Positions 54,262 to 62,542 of a stretch of DNA of 64,000 nucleotides are shown here, one piece after another (the stretch's first letter is position 1; every line of letters starts with the position of its first letter). The notes beneath the pieces were generated by a model. The model saw only the letters and a program-made list of their open reading frames with translations. It was not told where the DNA came from and searched no databases. The stretch lies in assembly GCF_021991835.1 (NCBI RefSeq), contig NZ_JAHDAU010000002.1:434001-498000 (forward strand), written 5' to 3'. The translations under genes and the position numbers were made by a program. The DNA comes from Polaribacter sargassicola. Its GTDB lineage: Bacteria; Bacteroidota; Bacteroidia; Flavobacteriales; Flavobacteriaceae.

Positions 54262-54706
54262 AATAAGTTTTTTTCTACAAATACATTTGATTTCTTAAAG
54301 GTTTCACTTTTTTGATACTGCTCAAAAGTATTACTAATGAGTATAAAAAAAATATAAAAAACACCCTAATAATGTTGCATTTTACTATAAAATATAAAAA
54401 TAACACCTAAAAAAGGGATTTCTAATAAATATCTAGACAAAAAAATCATTTTTTTTACACCTCTAAATCACAAATAGAAAAAAACAAAAAAGAACAAGTA
54501 AAAAATCCTACAAAAAACTGTAATACAACAATTTAGAGAGAATTAAATAAAAAAATGCAACAAACAAGTACTTTTAGTCGCAACATAAATACTCTGTTAA
54601 AATAATACACTTTAAAGGTAAAATAGATAATGTTTAAAATTTTTATATACTTTTGCGGTGCAACTTCTTAAATAATAAAATATAGTTTTTAAACTAACCT
54701 AAAATA
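54262..54706. promoter_or_regulatory. Divergent promoter region between sulfatase and HTCS regulator
   Basis: 445 bp. For the sulfatase: a TACTTTTG -7 box on the minus strand (54323-54330) and operator-like core F (plus-strand TAATGTTGCA at 54370-54379), 40 bp away. For the regulator: TACTTTTG on the plus strand (54648-54655), 51 bp before the ATG, with operator-like CGCAACATAA at 54579-54588 (60 bp from the box) and a weaker TGCAACAAAC at 54556-54565. This allows for autoregulation. Confidence 0.6.
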
Positions 54707-57700
54707 ATGAAAGCTTTAAAACATATACTTTTTATCTTTATTCTAATCAATATAAAATTTGGCTATTCTCAAACCAACGAAACTTATTTTAATGATTTAA
54801 TCATACAAGGAGAACCTTTTAATAAAAAAGTAAATATTTTATTTGAAGACAGTATTGGTTATTTATGGATTGGTAGCAATACAGGTTTATACAAATATGA
54901 TGGTTACAATTTAGTTGCATACAAGCAAGATGTTTTTGACCCACACTCTATACCAAACAATAATATTAATTCGATAATTGAAGATAACGATAAAAATTTA
55001 TGGATTGGTAGCGAAAGCTATCTTATCTATTTTAATAGAAAAGACAATAAATTTAAAAGTTTTAATAAAAACATTACTACAGAGGTTTTATATAAAAACT
55101 CTAAAGGGAAAATTTTCGCTAATTTAAAAGATGTTGATTTAATTAAAATAGACCCAAAAGAAAACATTAAAAATGGTAGAGAACTTTTTAAAATTAAAGA
55201 ACCTGTAAACTCTTTAATAGAAGATGAATTTGCTAGATTTTGGATTGGATCTCAAAAAGGACTTTTTTTTCTAAATAAAGAAAATAAATTAATTACCACA
55301 GACATAAAAGAAAAAGTAATCTCTATTAAAAACTTTGGAAACAACAGCTTTGCTGTTTTAACCCAAAATAAGCTTTTAATTTTAGGTTATAATAAAACAG
55401 ATTTTTCTCTAGAAACTTTAGAACATTACTCAAACATTATAGATGACTCAAAAATACAATCAACATCATTAGTTATAAATAAGAAAAATTTAGATTTATG
55501 GATTGGAACTGAAAATGGTTTATATAAAGGAATTAGAAATAACAATAGTTATACATTTTTAAAATTTACTAAAGAATCTGAAAATGGAAATTTAAAAAAC
55601 AACTTTATAACATCTATTGCTTTCGACTCTTTTGAAAACCTATGGATAGGATCTTTAAAAGGCATAAACAAATACAGAGTAAGGTCTTCTATTTTTGAGT
55701 ATAATAAAATAGAAACTCCATCTAAAAAAGACAATGACCTTGCAAACAGCTTACTTTTTTATACGCCTAACACTATTTTAGCTGGTATGAATAGTGGATT
55801 GTACAAGTACAATACAACAACAGGTAAATCTGTAAAAATCAACTCGAGTATTACCAACATAAACCACATCTCTAAAACCTTCGAAAAAAACAGTCTTTTT
55901 ATAGCTTCTAATAACACACTTTATAAGTCTGAAATTTATAATCCTAAAAATGAGAATTTAAAATTATCAAAAATAAAATCTTATAAAAATGAAATTACAA
56001 ATATTGCGGTTATCAATAAAAATGAAACTTGGGTAGGTCTTTGGAATAAAGGAGTTGATATTATTAACACTGAAAATGAAATATCTAAATTTAAAGAAAA
56101 AGTTATTGCAAAACTCTCTGAAAATCACACCTCTGTTTTTCTCCTAACAAAAGACCATAATTTATGGATTGGTACAAGAGGAGAAGGACTTTTTAAAATT
56201 GACTTAAACAACGAGACAATTAAAGAGTTTCTTCCTTCTAAAGAAAACGGATTAACATCTGATGCTATTTTAAGTTTACATGAAGATAGTAACAATAATA
56301 TTTGGATTGGCACAAGAAGTGGTGGACTTAACAAATACAATAAAGAGACTAATAGTTTTAAAAACTTTAGAAAACTAAATGGAATGTCTTCTAACACCAT
56401 TTCTGCTATAAAAGAAGATCATAATAACAACATTTGGCTAAGTACACAAGATGGTTTAATTCGTTTTGATGTAGAAAACGAAAAATTCATCCCCTTTAAA
56501 ATTGAAGACGGTATAAAAGAGAGCCAATTCTTATTCAACTCTAGTGCCTCTAACGAAACTAATAACACACTTTTTTTTGGTTGTGCAGACGGTTTTTACA
56601 CTGTATATAGTAGTAACTTTACACAAAAAAGTAAACTCCCAAAAACTGTAATTACTAGTTTTTCTACTTTAGGAGCAACAGAAAACGAAGACATTAATAG
56701 TTCTGAAAAAAAATCTTTAAACCTTATAAACAACAACTCAAATCAACCAATTATTTTACCTTATGATAAAAATAATATAGTAGTTAATTTTTCTTCTCTA
56801 GACCTTACTACACCTAATAAAAACGAATACGCATACATGTTAGAAGGTTTAACAGATTATTGGATTTACACAAATGCCTCTAACCGAAATGCTAATTACA
56901 ATGACCTTGCCTCTGGCACTTATACCTTTAAAGTAAAAAGTTCTAATAGTGATGGTGTTTGGAACGAAACTCCTACCGAATTATCTTTTACTATAATGCC
57001 TCCTTTATGGAAATCTAAATGGGCAATTTTTGCATATTTTTTTAGTAGCTTAATAATAATTTTTGTCGGTATTATATTAATTAGAAGATGGTACAAACTA
57101 AAGAAAAACCTTGTTAAAGAAACAGTTAGTAGAGAAAAAGATAATGAACTTAATAAAATGAAAATGACTTTTTTTACAGACATTTCTCACGAATTAAGAA
57201 CACCTTTATCACTTATATTAGGCACCATAGAAAAGGTAGTTAAAGAAAAACAATTCACTCTAAGTCCGGTTACATCTCAACGTATTTATAACAATACATT
57301 AAGAATGCACAGACTTATAAATCAAATAATGGATATCAGAAAATTTGATCAAGGTAAATTTAAATTAAACATCTCTAAAAATGATATTATAAAAGATGTT
57401 AGTATTATAAAAAGTGCTTTTGATGATTTTGCTAAAATATACGGAATAAAATATAATTATACTTCAGATGAAAAATCTTTAAAGGCTTGGTATGATGTAG
57501 ATATTTTAGAAAAAATATTATTTAATTTATTATCAAACGCCTTTAAATACACTCAAGAACAAGAAGGAGAAATAAATATTTACACAAAACTAATTCAAGA
57601 AGAAAGCCAAGAACTTATAAATTTAAACCTTCCTAAAAGTGAATATATAAAATGTGTGGTAAGAGACAATGGTGTTGGAATACCAGAAAAAGATTTAAAA

Positions 57701-58801
57701 TACATTTTTGATAGATATTATCAAGCAACTAAAACTTATACAAATCAAATCCCTGGTACAGGTATTGGTATGGAGTTGGTACAAAAACTAACCGAAAGAC
57801 ATCACGGAATTATACTTGCGGAAAGTGAAGAAAATAAATTTACAGAATTTACCCTTTATCTACCTATTAGTAAAAAAAGGTATCACAAGAACGAAATTAT
57901 AAAAACAAACACTCCACTGCTTAAAAACTTTATAAAAAATTCAGAATTTCAAGTAATTGAAGAAGTTTCTTCTGAATTTGACATAAAAACAAATTCAAAA
58001 AATAATACAAAACCAAAAGTTTTAATTGTTGATGATAATTCTGAATTAAGATCTATGATAAAAGAAGAATTAATCAGTCATTTTAATATAATAGAAGCTT
58101 CAGACGGAAAAGAAGGTTATGAAACTATAATTAAAGAAAAACCAAAACTTATTATTAGTGACATAATGATGCCTATAGAAGATGGAATTTCTATGCTAAA
58201 TAGAATGAAGGAAAACCCAGAAATAAAAAACATTCCTATTTTTATGTTAACAGCAAAAAATTCTCCAGATACCAAAATAGAATGTCTTTCTTTGGGCGCT
58301 GATGATTATATTGAAAAACCTTTTAGTATGGAGTTTGTTAAATGGAAAGTTAAAAACACTCTAATTTCTAGAAAGCAACTTAAAAACGAATATAGCAAGG
58401 TAATTACTGCTGCCCCTTCTGAAATTAACATAGAATCTAATGATGAAAAGTTTATTAAAAAACTAGTTTGTATTATAGAAAAATCTATGGGAGATCATTT
58501 GTTTAGTGTAGAATTTCTTGCTTCGGAAGTAGGTATGAGTAGAGCTAATTTATATAGAAAATTAAAAGTTATTCTTAATGAAACACCTGTTAATTTTATA
58601 AAGCAAATTAGATTAAAACGTGCAGAACAACTTTTAAAGAAAAACAGCATGTATATTTCTGAAGTTGCTTACATGACTGGTTTTAACAACCAAAAGTACT
58701 TTAGCAAATGTTTTAGTAAAGAATACGGTATTAGCCCATCTGAGTACATTAAACAGAATAAAGACTCTAAACAAGAAGAAGAAAACACTTATTCTACTTA
58801 A
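54707..58801 (+). CDS. Hybrid two-component system sensor/regulator (HTCS) of the PUL
   Basis: 1364 aa, normal HTCS length. Signal peptide, then a periplasmic double propeller built of Reg_prop repeats (LWIGSNTGLYKYD, LWIGTENGLYK, LWIGTRGEGLFKID and others to about 630) and a Y_Y_Y domain (about 680-765). One transmembrane helix lies at about 774-795. The cytoplasmic part has HisKA with H828 (DISHELRTPLS), HATPase_c (LLSNAFKY, GTGIGMELV), a receiver domain with phospho-acceptor D1152 (LIISDIMMP) and an AraC-type HTH (about 1255-1350). It senses an oligosaccharide in the periplasm and activates PUL promoters. It is the only regulator in the window and is transcribed away from the PUL. Confidence 0.95.
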   Translation: MKALKHILFIFILINIKFGYSQTNETYFNDLIIQGEPFNKKVNILFEDSIGYLWIGSNTGLYKYDGYNLVAYKQDVFDPHSIPNNNINSIIEDNDKNLWIGSESYLIYFNRKDNKFKSFNKNITTEVLYKNSKGKIFANLKDVDLIKIDPKENIKNGRELFKIKEPVNSLIEDEFARFWIGSQKGLFFLNKENKLITTDIKEKVISIKNFGNNSFAVLTQNKLLILGYNKTDFSLETLEHYSNIIDDSKIQSTSLVINKKNLDLWIGTENGLYKGIRNNNSYTFLKFTKESENGNLKNNFITSIAFDSFENLWIGSLKGINKYRVRSSIFEYNKIETPSKKDNDLANSLLFYTPNTILAGMNSGLYKYNTTTGKSVKINSSITNINHISKTFEKNSLFIASNNTLYKSEIYNPKNENLKLSKIKSYKNEITNIAVINKNETWVGLWNKGVDIINTENEISKFKEKVIAKLSENHTSVFLLTKDHNLWIGTRGEGLFKIDLNNETIKEFLPSKENGLTSDAILSLHEDSNNNIWIGTRSGGLNKYNKETNSFKNFRKLNGMSSNTISAIKEDHNNNIWLSTQDGLIRFDVENEKFIPFKIEDGIKESQFLFNSSASNETNNTLFFGCADGFYTVYSSNFTQKSKLPKTVITSFSTLGATENEDINSSEKKSLNLINNNSNQPIILPYDKNNIVVNFSSLDLTTPNKNEYAYMLEGLTDYWIYTNASNRNANYNDLASGTYTFKVKSSNSDGVWNETPTELSFTIMPPLWKSKWAIFAYFFSSLIIIFVGIILIRRWYKLKKNLVKETVSREKDNELNKMKMTFFTDISHELRTPLSLILGTIEKVVKEKQFTLSPVTSQRIYNNTLRMHRLINQIMDIRKFDQGKFKLNISKNDIIKDVSIIKSAFDDFAKIYGIKYNYTSDEKSLKAWYDVDILEKILFNLLSNAFKYTQEQEGEINIYTKLIQEESQELINLNLPKSEYIKCVVRDNGVGIPEKDLKYIFDRYYQATKTYTNQIPGTGIGMELVQKLTERHHGIILAESEENKFTEFTLYLPISKKRYHKNEIIKTNTPLLKNFIKNSEFQVIEEVSSEFDIKTNSKNNTKPKVLIVDDNSELRSMIKEELISHFNIIEASDGKEGYETIIKEKPKLIISDIMMPIEDGISMLNRMKENPEIKNIPIFMLTAKNSPDTKIECLSLGADDYIEKPFSMEFVKWKVKNTLISRKQLKNEYSKVITAAPSEINIESNDEKFIKKLVCIIEKSMGDHLFSVEFLASEVGMSRANLYRKLKVILNETPVNFIKQIRLKRAEQLLKKNSMYISEVAYMTGFNNQKYFSKCFSKEYGISPSEYIKQNKDSKQEEENTYST

Positions 58802-58819
58802 AAACAACACATTAAAAAA

Positions 58820-58845
58820 ACCTCTTAAAAATTGTTTTAAGAGGT
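58820..58845 (+). terminator. Terminator after HTCS gene
   Basis: A perfect 11-bp stem (58820-58830 / 58835-58845), a 4-base loop, then ACTTTTTTT. It lies 18 bp past the stop. Confidence 0.92.
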
Positions 58846-58923
58846 ACTTTTTTTGGTAATCAATTTGCTACTTCGTTATAATCTACCTCTTTTATTTTTT
58901 ATATTGCAAAAAATAAATAGGAT

Positions 58924-60003
58924 TTGAAAAAGATTATTGTTACTGTAACAAACGATTTATCAACAGACCAAAGAGTACACAAAGTTTGTACAACATTACA
59001 CAATAATGGCTTTAAAATTCTTTTAATAGGTAGAAAATTTAGCAATAGTCTTCCGCTAAGCAGAGATTATAAAACCAAAAGAATTTCGTTACTTTTTAAC
59101 AAAGGGTTTTTATTTTATGCAGAATATAATTTAAGACTTTTTGGTGTTCTTTTTTTTAAGAAAAAAGACATTTTATTATCTAACGATCTAGACACACTTT
59201 TACCTAATTATTTACTTCATAAAATTCAGCAAACAAAACTTGTTTATGATAGTCATGAATTATTTCCTGAAATACCAGAACTGATAAACAAACCCTCAGT
59301 TAAAAAATTTTGGAATACAATTGAAAAATTAATTCTACCTAAAATTAAAAACAATTACACCGTTTGTAAAAGTATCGCCAATTATTATCAAGACAAATAC
59401 AACTCTAATTTTAAAACAATCTTAAACTTACCAACTAAAAAAGTGATAGAAAAAAGTGAGTTTCCTTTTGATAAAAAACAGCAAAAAGTAATTTTATATC
59501 AAGGTGCAGTAAATATTGGTAGAGGTTTAGAACTTATGATAGATACCATACCTTATTTAAAAAATTGTATTCTTGTTATAATTGGTGATGGTGATGTGTT
59601 TTTAGATTTAAAAAAACTTGTTGCAATAAAAAAATTAGAAGAAAAAGTTTATTTTCTCGGCAAAATACCTTCTCAAAAATTGCATCATTTTACAACTTTA
59701 GCAGATTTAGGAATCAGTATAGAAGAAGATCTTGGCTTAAATTATAAATTTGCTTTACCTAATAAGATATTTGATTACATACAAGCAGAAATACCAATAT
59801 TGGTTTCTGATTTACCTGAAATGAAAAGAATTGCAATTGATTATAATGTTGGAGAAGTTGTAAAAAGCAGAAAACCTAAAGATCTTGCAAATCAAATAGA
59901 GAAATTATTAAACAAAGATTTTTCTACACAATTAAAAAACGCAAAAGAAGAATTAATTTGGGAAAAACAAGAAGAAAAATTATTGCAAATCTTTAAAAAT
60001 TAA
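58924..60003 (+). CDS. GT4-like glycosyltransferase with TTG start
   Basis: 359 aa. The start must be TTG at 58924, because an in-frame TAG lies two codons upstream and homology-like sequence (KKIIVTVTNDLSTDQRVHKV) begins at once. A GT-B fold is suggested by the N-terminal donor-independent domain with DSHELFPEIPEL and a C-terminal domain with VILYQGAVNIGRGLELMI, IIGDGDV and LPNKIFDYIQAEIPILVSDLPEM. Probably cytoplasmic transfer of a sugar in envelope polysaccharide or glycolipid synthesis. It faces the 2OG oxygenase gene tail to tail, with two bases between stops, and is unrelated to the PUL. Confidence 0.87.
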   Translation: MKKIIVTVTNDLSTDQRVHKVCTTLHNNGFKILLIGRKFSNSLPLSRDYKTKRISLLFNKGFLFYAEYNLRLFGVLFFKKKDILLSNDLDTLLPNYLLHKIQQTKLVYDSHELFPEIPELINKPSVKKFWNTIEKLILPKIKNNYTVCKSIANYYQDKYNSNFKTILNLPTKKVIEKSEFPFDKKQQKVILYQGAVNIGRGLELMIDTIPYLKNCILVIIGDGDVFLDLKKLVAIKKLEEKVYFLGKIPSQKLHHFTTLADLGISIEEDLGLNYKFALPNKIFDYIQAEIPILVSDLPEMKRIAIDYNVGEVVKSRKPKDLANQIEKLLNKDFSTQLKNAKEELIWEKQEEKLLQIFKN

Positions 60004-60005
60004 TT

Positions 60006-60821
60006 TTACTTCTTTTTATACTGATGTGGATTTTCTCTAACTCCTTTTTTGAATAAAACCCTTACTGCAGATCTTATTTTGTTGTCTAATTGTAAGGCAA
60101 TGTCTTTCATTTTTTCTTTTGGTCTACCTCTAAATGTAGTTACATGAAAACTATCTGAAGGCAACAATGCCTTTTCTGAAAAATAATAATTAGATACACA
60201 ACACCTAACATTATCTGCAGTAACTTTACTAACAGAATGCCAAGATTTTTGATGAGTCGCCATTACAACCAATCTATTAAATTTACTTTCTATTGTAGTT
60301 TGCTTTTCTTTTAAACCATTTGGCCAAATTTCTAAATTACCACCAAAATCTTGTTGCCAATTAGGAGTAACGTAATATAATAAGTTTAAAACCCTCCATT
60401 TATTTCTGTCTTTGTCATGAGAATTATCTAAATGCGGATTTAAAAAATTGTCTTTTACCATTAAAGATAATCCGCCTGCATATAAATTTTTATCAGCAGA
60501 AATTTCTTTAAAATCACATATTTTAGAAACTAAATCTACTATTTTAGGTTCTTGAAAACTATAAATAACTTCCTCTAAAATAGCGTTGTATTTATCCATC
60601 TGAAAAGCAGTAAATTTATGCTCTCTTAAACTGTTTCTTTCTACAGTTTCTTTTACATCAGGAAAACTTTTATAAATTAATAAAGCAATATCTTTAGGCA
60701 ACAAATTATCTAAATAAAAAAAGCCAATTTTATTACTACTTTCAACAAATTGTTGTTTAAGTTTTTCTTTATTTTTATACAAATTATCGTATAATAAATC
60801 AGCTATTTCAATTCTATTCAT
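60006..60821 (-). CDS. 2OG-Fe(II) oxygenase family protein
   Basis: 271 aa with no signal peptide. It shows the 2-oxoglutarate/iron facial triad: H130 and D132 (NPHLDNSHD), H195 (QKSWHSVSKV), and R206 (NVRCCVSNYYF) as the likely 2OG-binding Arg, in a prolyl-4-hydroxylase-like jelly roll. The substrate is unknown. It overlaps the upstream glycosyltransferase gene by 8 bp, so both are translated from one mRNA, which suggests a role in modifying a glycan or the protein bearing it. Confidence 0.83.
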   Translation of the reverse strand: MNRIEIADLLYDNLYKNKEKLKQQFVESSNKIGFFYLDNLLPKDIALLIYKSFPDVKETVERNSLREHKFTAFQMDKYNAILEEVIYSFQEPKIVDLVSKICDFKEISADKNLYAGGLSLMVKDNFLNPHLDNSHDKDRNKWRVLNLLYYVTPNWQQDFGGNLEIWPNGLKEKQTTIESKFNRLVVMATHQKSWHSVSKVTADNVRCCVSNYYFSEKALLPSDSFHVTTFRGRPKEKMKDIALQLDNKIRSAVRVLFKKGVRENPHQYKKK

Positions 60822-61692
60822 TTTTATTTTTTAGTTGGCACAAGTAACAAATTTTTAAACAGTTTAAGAAAAAAACAGATCCTCTATCAATTGCTTTTTT
60901 TTCAAAAAAAAGAGTCATTTTAGCCAAAAGAAAATCAATTTTAACAACAGATAAAAAGCTCAAAAAGTTAAGTATTGATAATTCTTTTTTTTGCAACAAA
61001 CCTTCTTCTGATAAAAAAATAAGGTTTTCCATAGCATTTTTAGTTTTTGCTACAAAAGCACTGTTATTATCTATTCCTAAATGAAAAACTTCATTTTCTA
61101 TATGTGTAATTTTATAGTTGTTTTCTTTTAAACCAATAGAAAACAGAAAATCTTCTCTACCATATTTCAATAATTTTTCTTCAAATTTTATGACAGAAAA
61201 AGCTTTTTTTTCTATTAAAAAATTTGAGGTGAAAAAATATTTTTCAGCGTTTTTAACTCTTTCTTCAACGCTTATTTCTTCATGTTTTTTACCATATTTA
61301 TATCTTAATAAACCTTTAATACTTTCTTTGTTTTGATATTTTAAACCTCCGCAAAAAACAGTATTTTTAGTATTAAAGTGTTTTATATAATTGCTTATAA
61401 AACTAGAAGAAGTTGGTAAAACATCTGCATCTAAAAATAACAACCAATTAAACTTAGCTTTTGATGCTAGTAAATTTCTAATTGCACTTCTGCCAATATT
61501 CTTTTTTAAAATAGAAAAGCTAGAAAAAAGTAGTTTATTTATTTTTTCATTTTCTAAATTTAAATCACTTTTAGATGCATCATCTAAACAAATAATTTCG
61601 AAAGAAATTGCTTCTTTTAATAATTGCTGATGTAATTCTTTAACTAAATTGTATGAGTTGTAATTGTAAATTGGTATTAGTACCGATAACAT
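60814..61692 (-). CDS. GT2 family glycosyltransferase
   Basis: 292 aa GT-A enzyme. The N-terminal MLSVLIPIYNYN, IICLDDASKSD, IGRSAIRNLLASKA and the metal-binding LLFLDADVLP (DxD type) are GT2 hallmarks. The acceptor-side segment is GREDFLFSIGL. Likely in cell-surface polysaccharide assembly at the inner face of the membrane. It overlaps the ftsE-like gene by one base (61692) and the oxygenase gene by eight, forming a translationally coupled trio. Confidence 0.87.
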   Translation of the reverse strand: MLSVLIPIYNYNSYNLVKELHQQLLKEAISFEIICLDDASKSDLNLENEKINKLLFSSFSILKKNIGRSAIRNLLASKAKFNWLLFLDADVLPTSSSFISNYIKHFNTKNTVFCGGLKYQNKESIKGLLRYKYGKKHEEISVEERVKNAEKYFFTSNFLIEKKAFSVIKFEEKLLKYGREDFLFSIGLKENNYKITHIENEVFHLGIDNNSAFVAKTKNAMENLIFLSEEGLLQKKELSILNFLSFLSVVKIDFLLAKMTLFFEKKAIDRGSVFFLNCLKICYLCQLKNKNE

Positions 61693-62378
61693 TATGCGTT
61701 TACTTTTTGGGCAACTTCAAACAATTCTCCTCCTTCACATTTTATCGTTTTTTGTTTGTACTTAACAATTAACTGATAATCATGCGTAGCCATTAAAATA
61801 GTTTTACCACTTTTATGAATGTTATTTAAAAGTTCCATTACTTCTAAAGAGGTTCTTGGGTCTAAATTACCTGTTGGCTCATCTGCTAAAATTAATTCTG
61901 GGTCATTTAACAAAGCTCTTGCAATTGCTATTCTTTGTTGTTCTCCTCCAGAAAGTTCAAAAGTATTTTTATAAGCTTTAGGTTTCATACCTACTTTGTC
62001 TAAAACCTCTTCTATTTTTGCAGTAATCTTTGTTTTATCTTTCCAGCCTGTAGCTTTTAAAACAAATTCTAAATTAGCAAAAACGTTTCTATCACTTAAT
62101 AATTTAAAATCTTGAAAAACAATTCCTATTTTTCTTCTTAAAAAAGGAATATCTTTTTCTTTTATTTTTGTTAAATCAAAACTTGCAACAGAGCCTATTC
62201 CTTTTTGTAATTTTAAATCTCCATAAAGAGTTTTCATTAAACTACTTTTACCACTACCTGTCTTACCAATTAAATAACAAAAATCTCCTTTATTAATCGT
62301 TAAATTAACATTAGACAAAACTAAATTATCTCTTTGATAGATATCCGCATTTTCTAAATACAATACAGCTTTTTCCAT
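61692..62378 (-). CDS. ftsE: FtsE-type ABC transporter ATP-binding protein
   Basis: 228 aa ATPase. Walker A is GKTGSGKSS, Q-loop VFQDFKLL, signature LSGGEQQRIAIARAL, Walker B LILADEPTGNLDP and H-loop MATHDY. Length and the DFKLLSDRNVFANLEFVL segment fit FtsE, which with FtsX controls peptidoglycan hydrolysis at division. The ftsX partner is not adjacent, as is common in flavobacteria. First gene of the minus-strand trio. Confidence 0.88.
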   Translation of the reverse strand: MEKAVLYLENADIYQRDNLVLSNVNLTINKGDFCYLIGKTGSGKSSLMKTLYGDLKLQKGIGSVASFDLTKIKEKDIPFLRRKIGIVFQDFKLLSDRNVFANLEFVLKATGWKDKTKITAKIEEVLDKVGMKPKAYKNTFELSGGEQQRIAIARALLNDPELILADEPTGNLDPRTSLEVMELLNNIHKSGKTILMATHDYQLIVKYKQKTIKCEGGELFEVAQKVNA

Positions 62379-62395
62379 ATATCAACTACTTTCTA

Positions 62396-62403
62396 CAAAC
62401 TTA
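62396..62403 (-). promoter_or_regulatory. Candidate -7 box for ftsE
   Basis: The minus strand reads TAAGTTTG, matching TAnnTTTG, 18 bp before the ATG. No clear -33 element. Confidence 0.4.
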
Positions 62404-62445
62404 AAAGTTTCTAACGATTTTTTACTATGAATTATAAACTATTCT

Positions 62446-62453
62446 TATTTTTG
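62446..62453 (+). promoter_or_regulatory. Candidate -7 box for the TPR protein gene
   Basis: The plus strand reads TATTTTTG, matching TAnnTTTG, about 90 bp before the ATG. No clear -33 element. Confidence 0.35.
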
Positions 62454-62542
62454 ACTATAAAGTTTTTTATACATTTTTTCTTTCTACATCAAACAAAATT
62501 AAAAATTGTACGTTATTAATCTTGAGTATCAAAATATATTGT

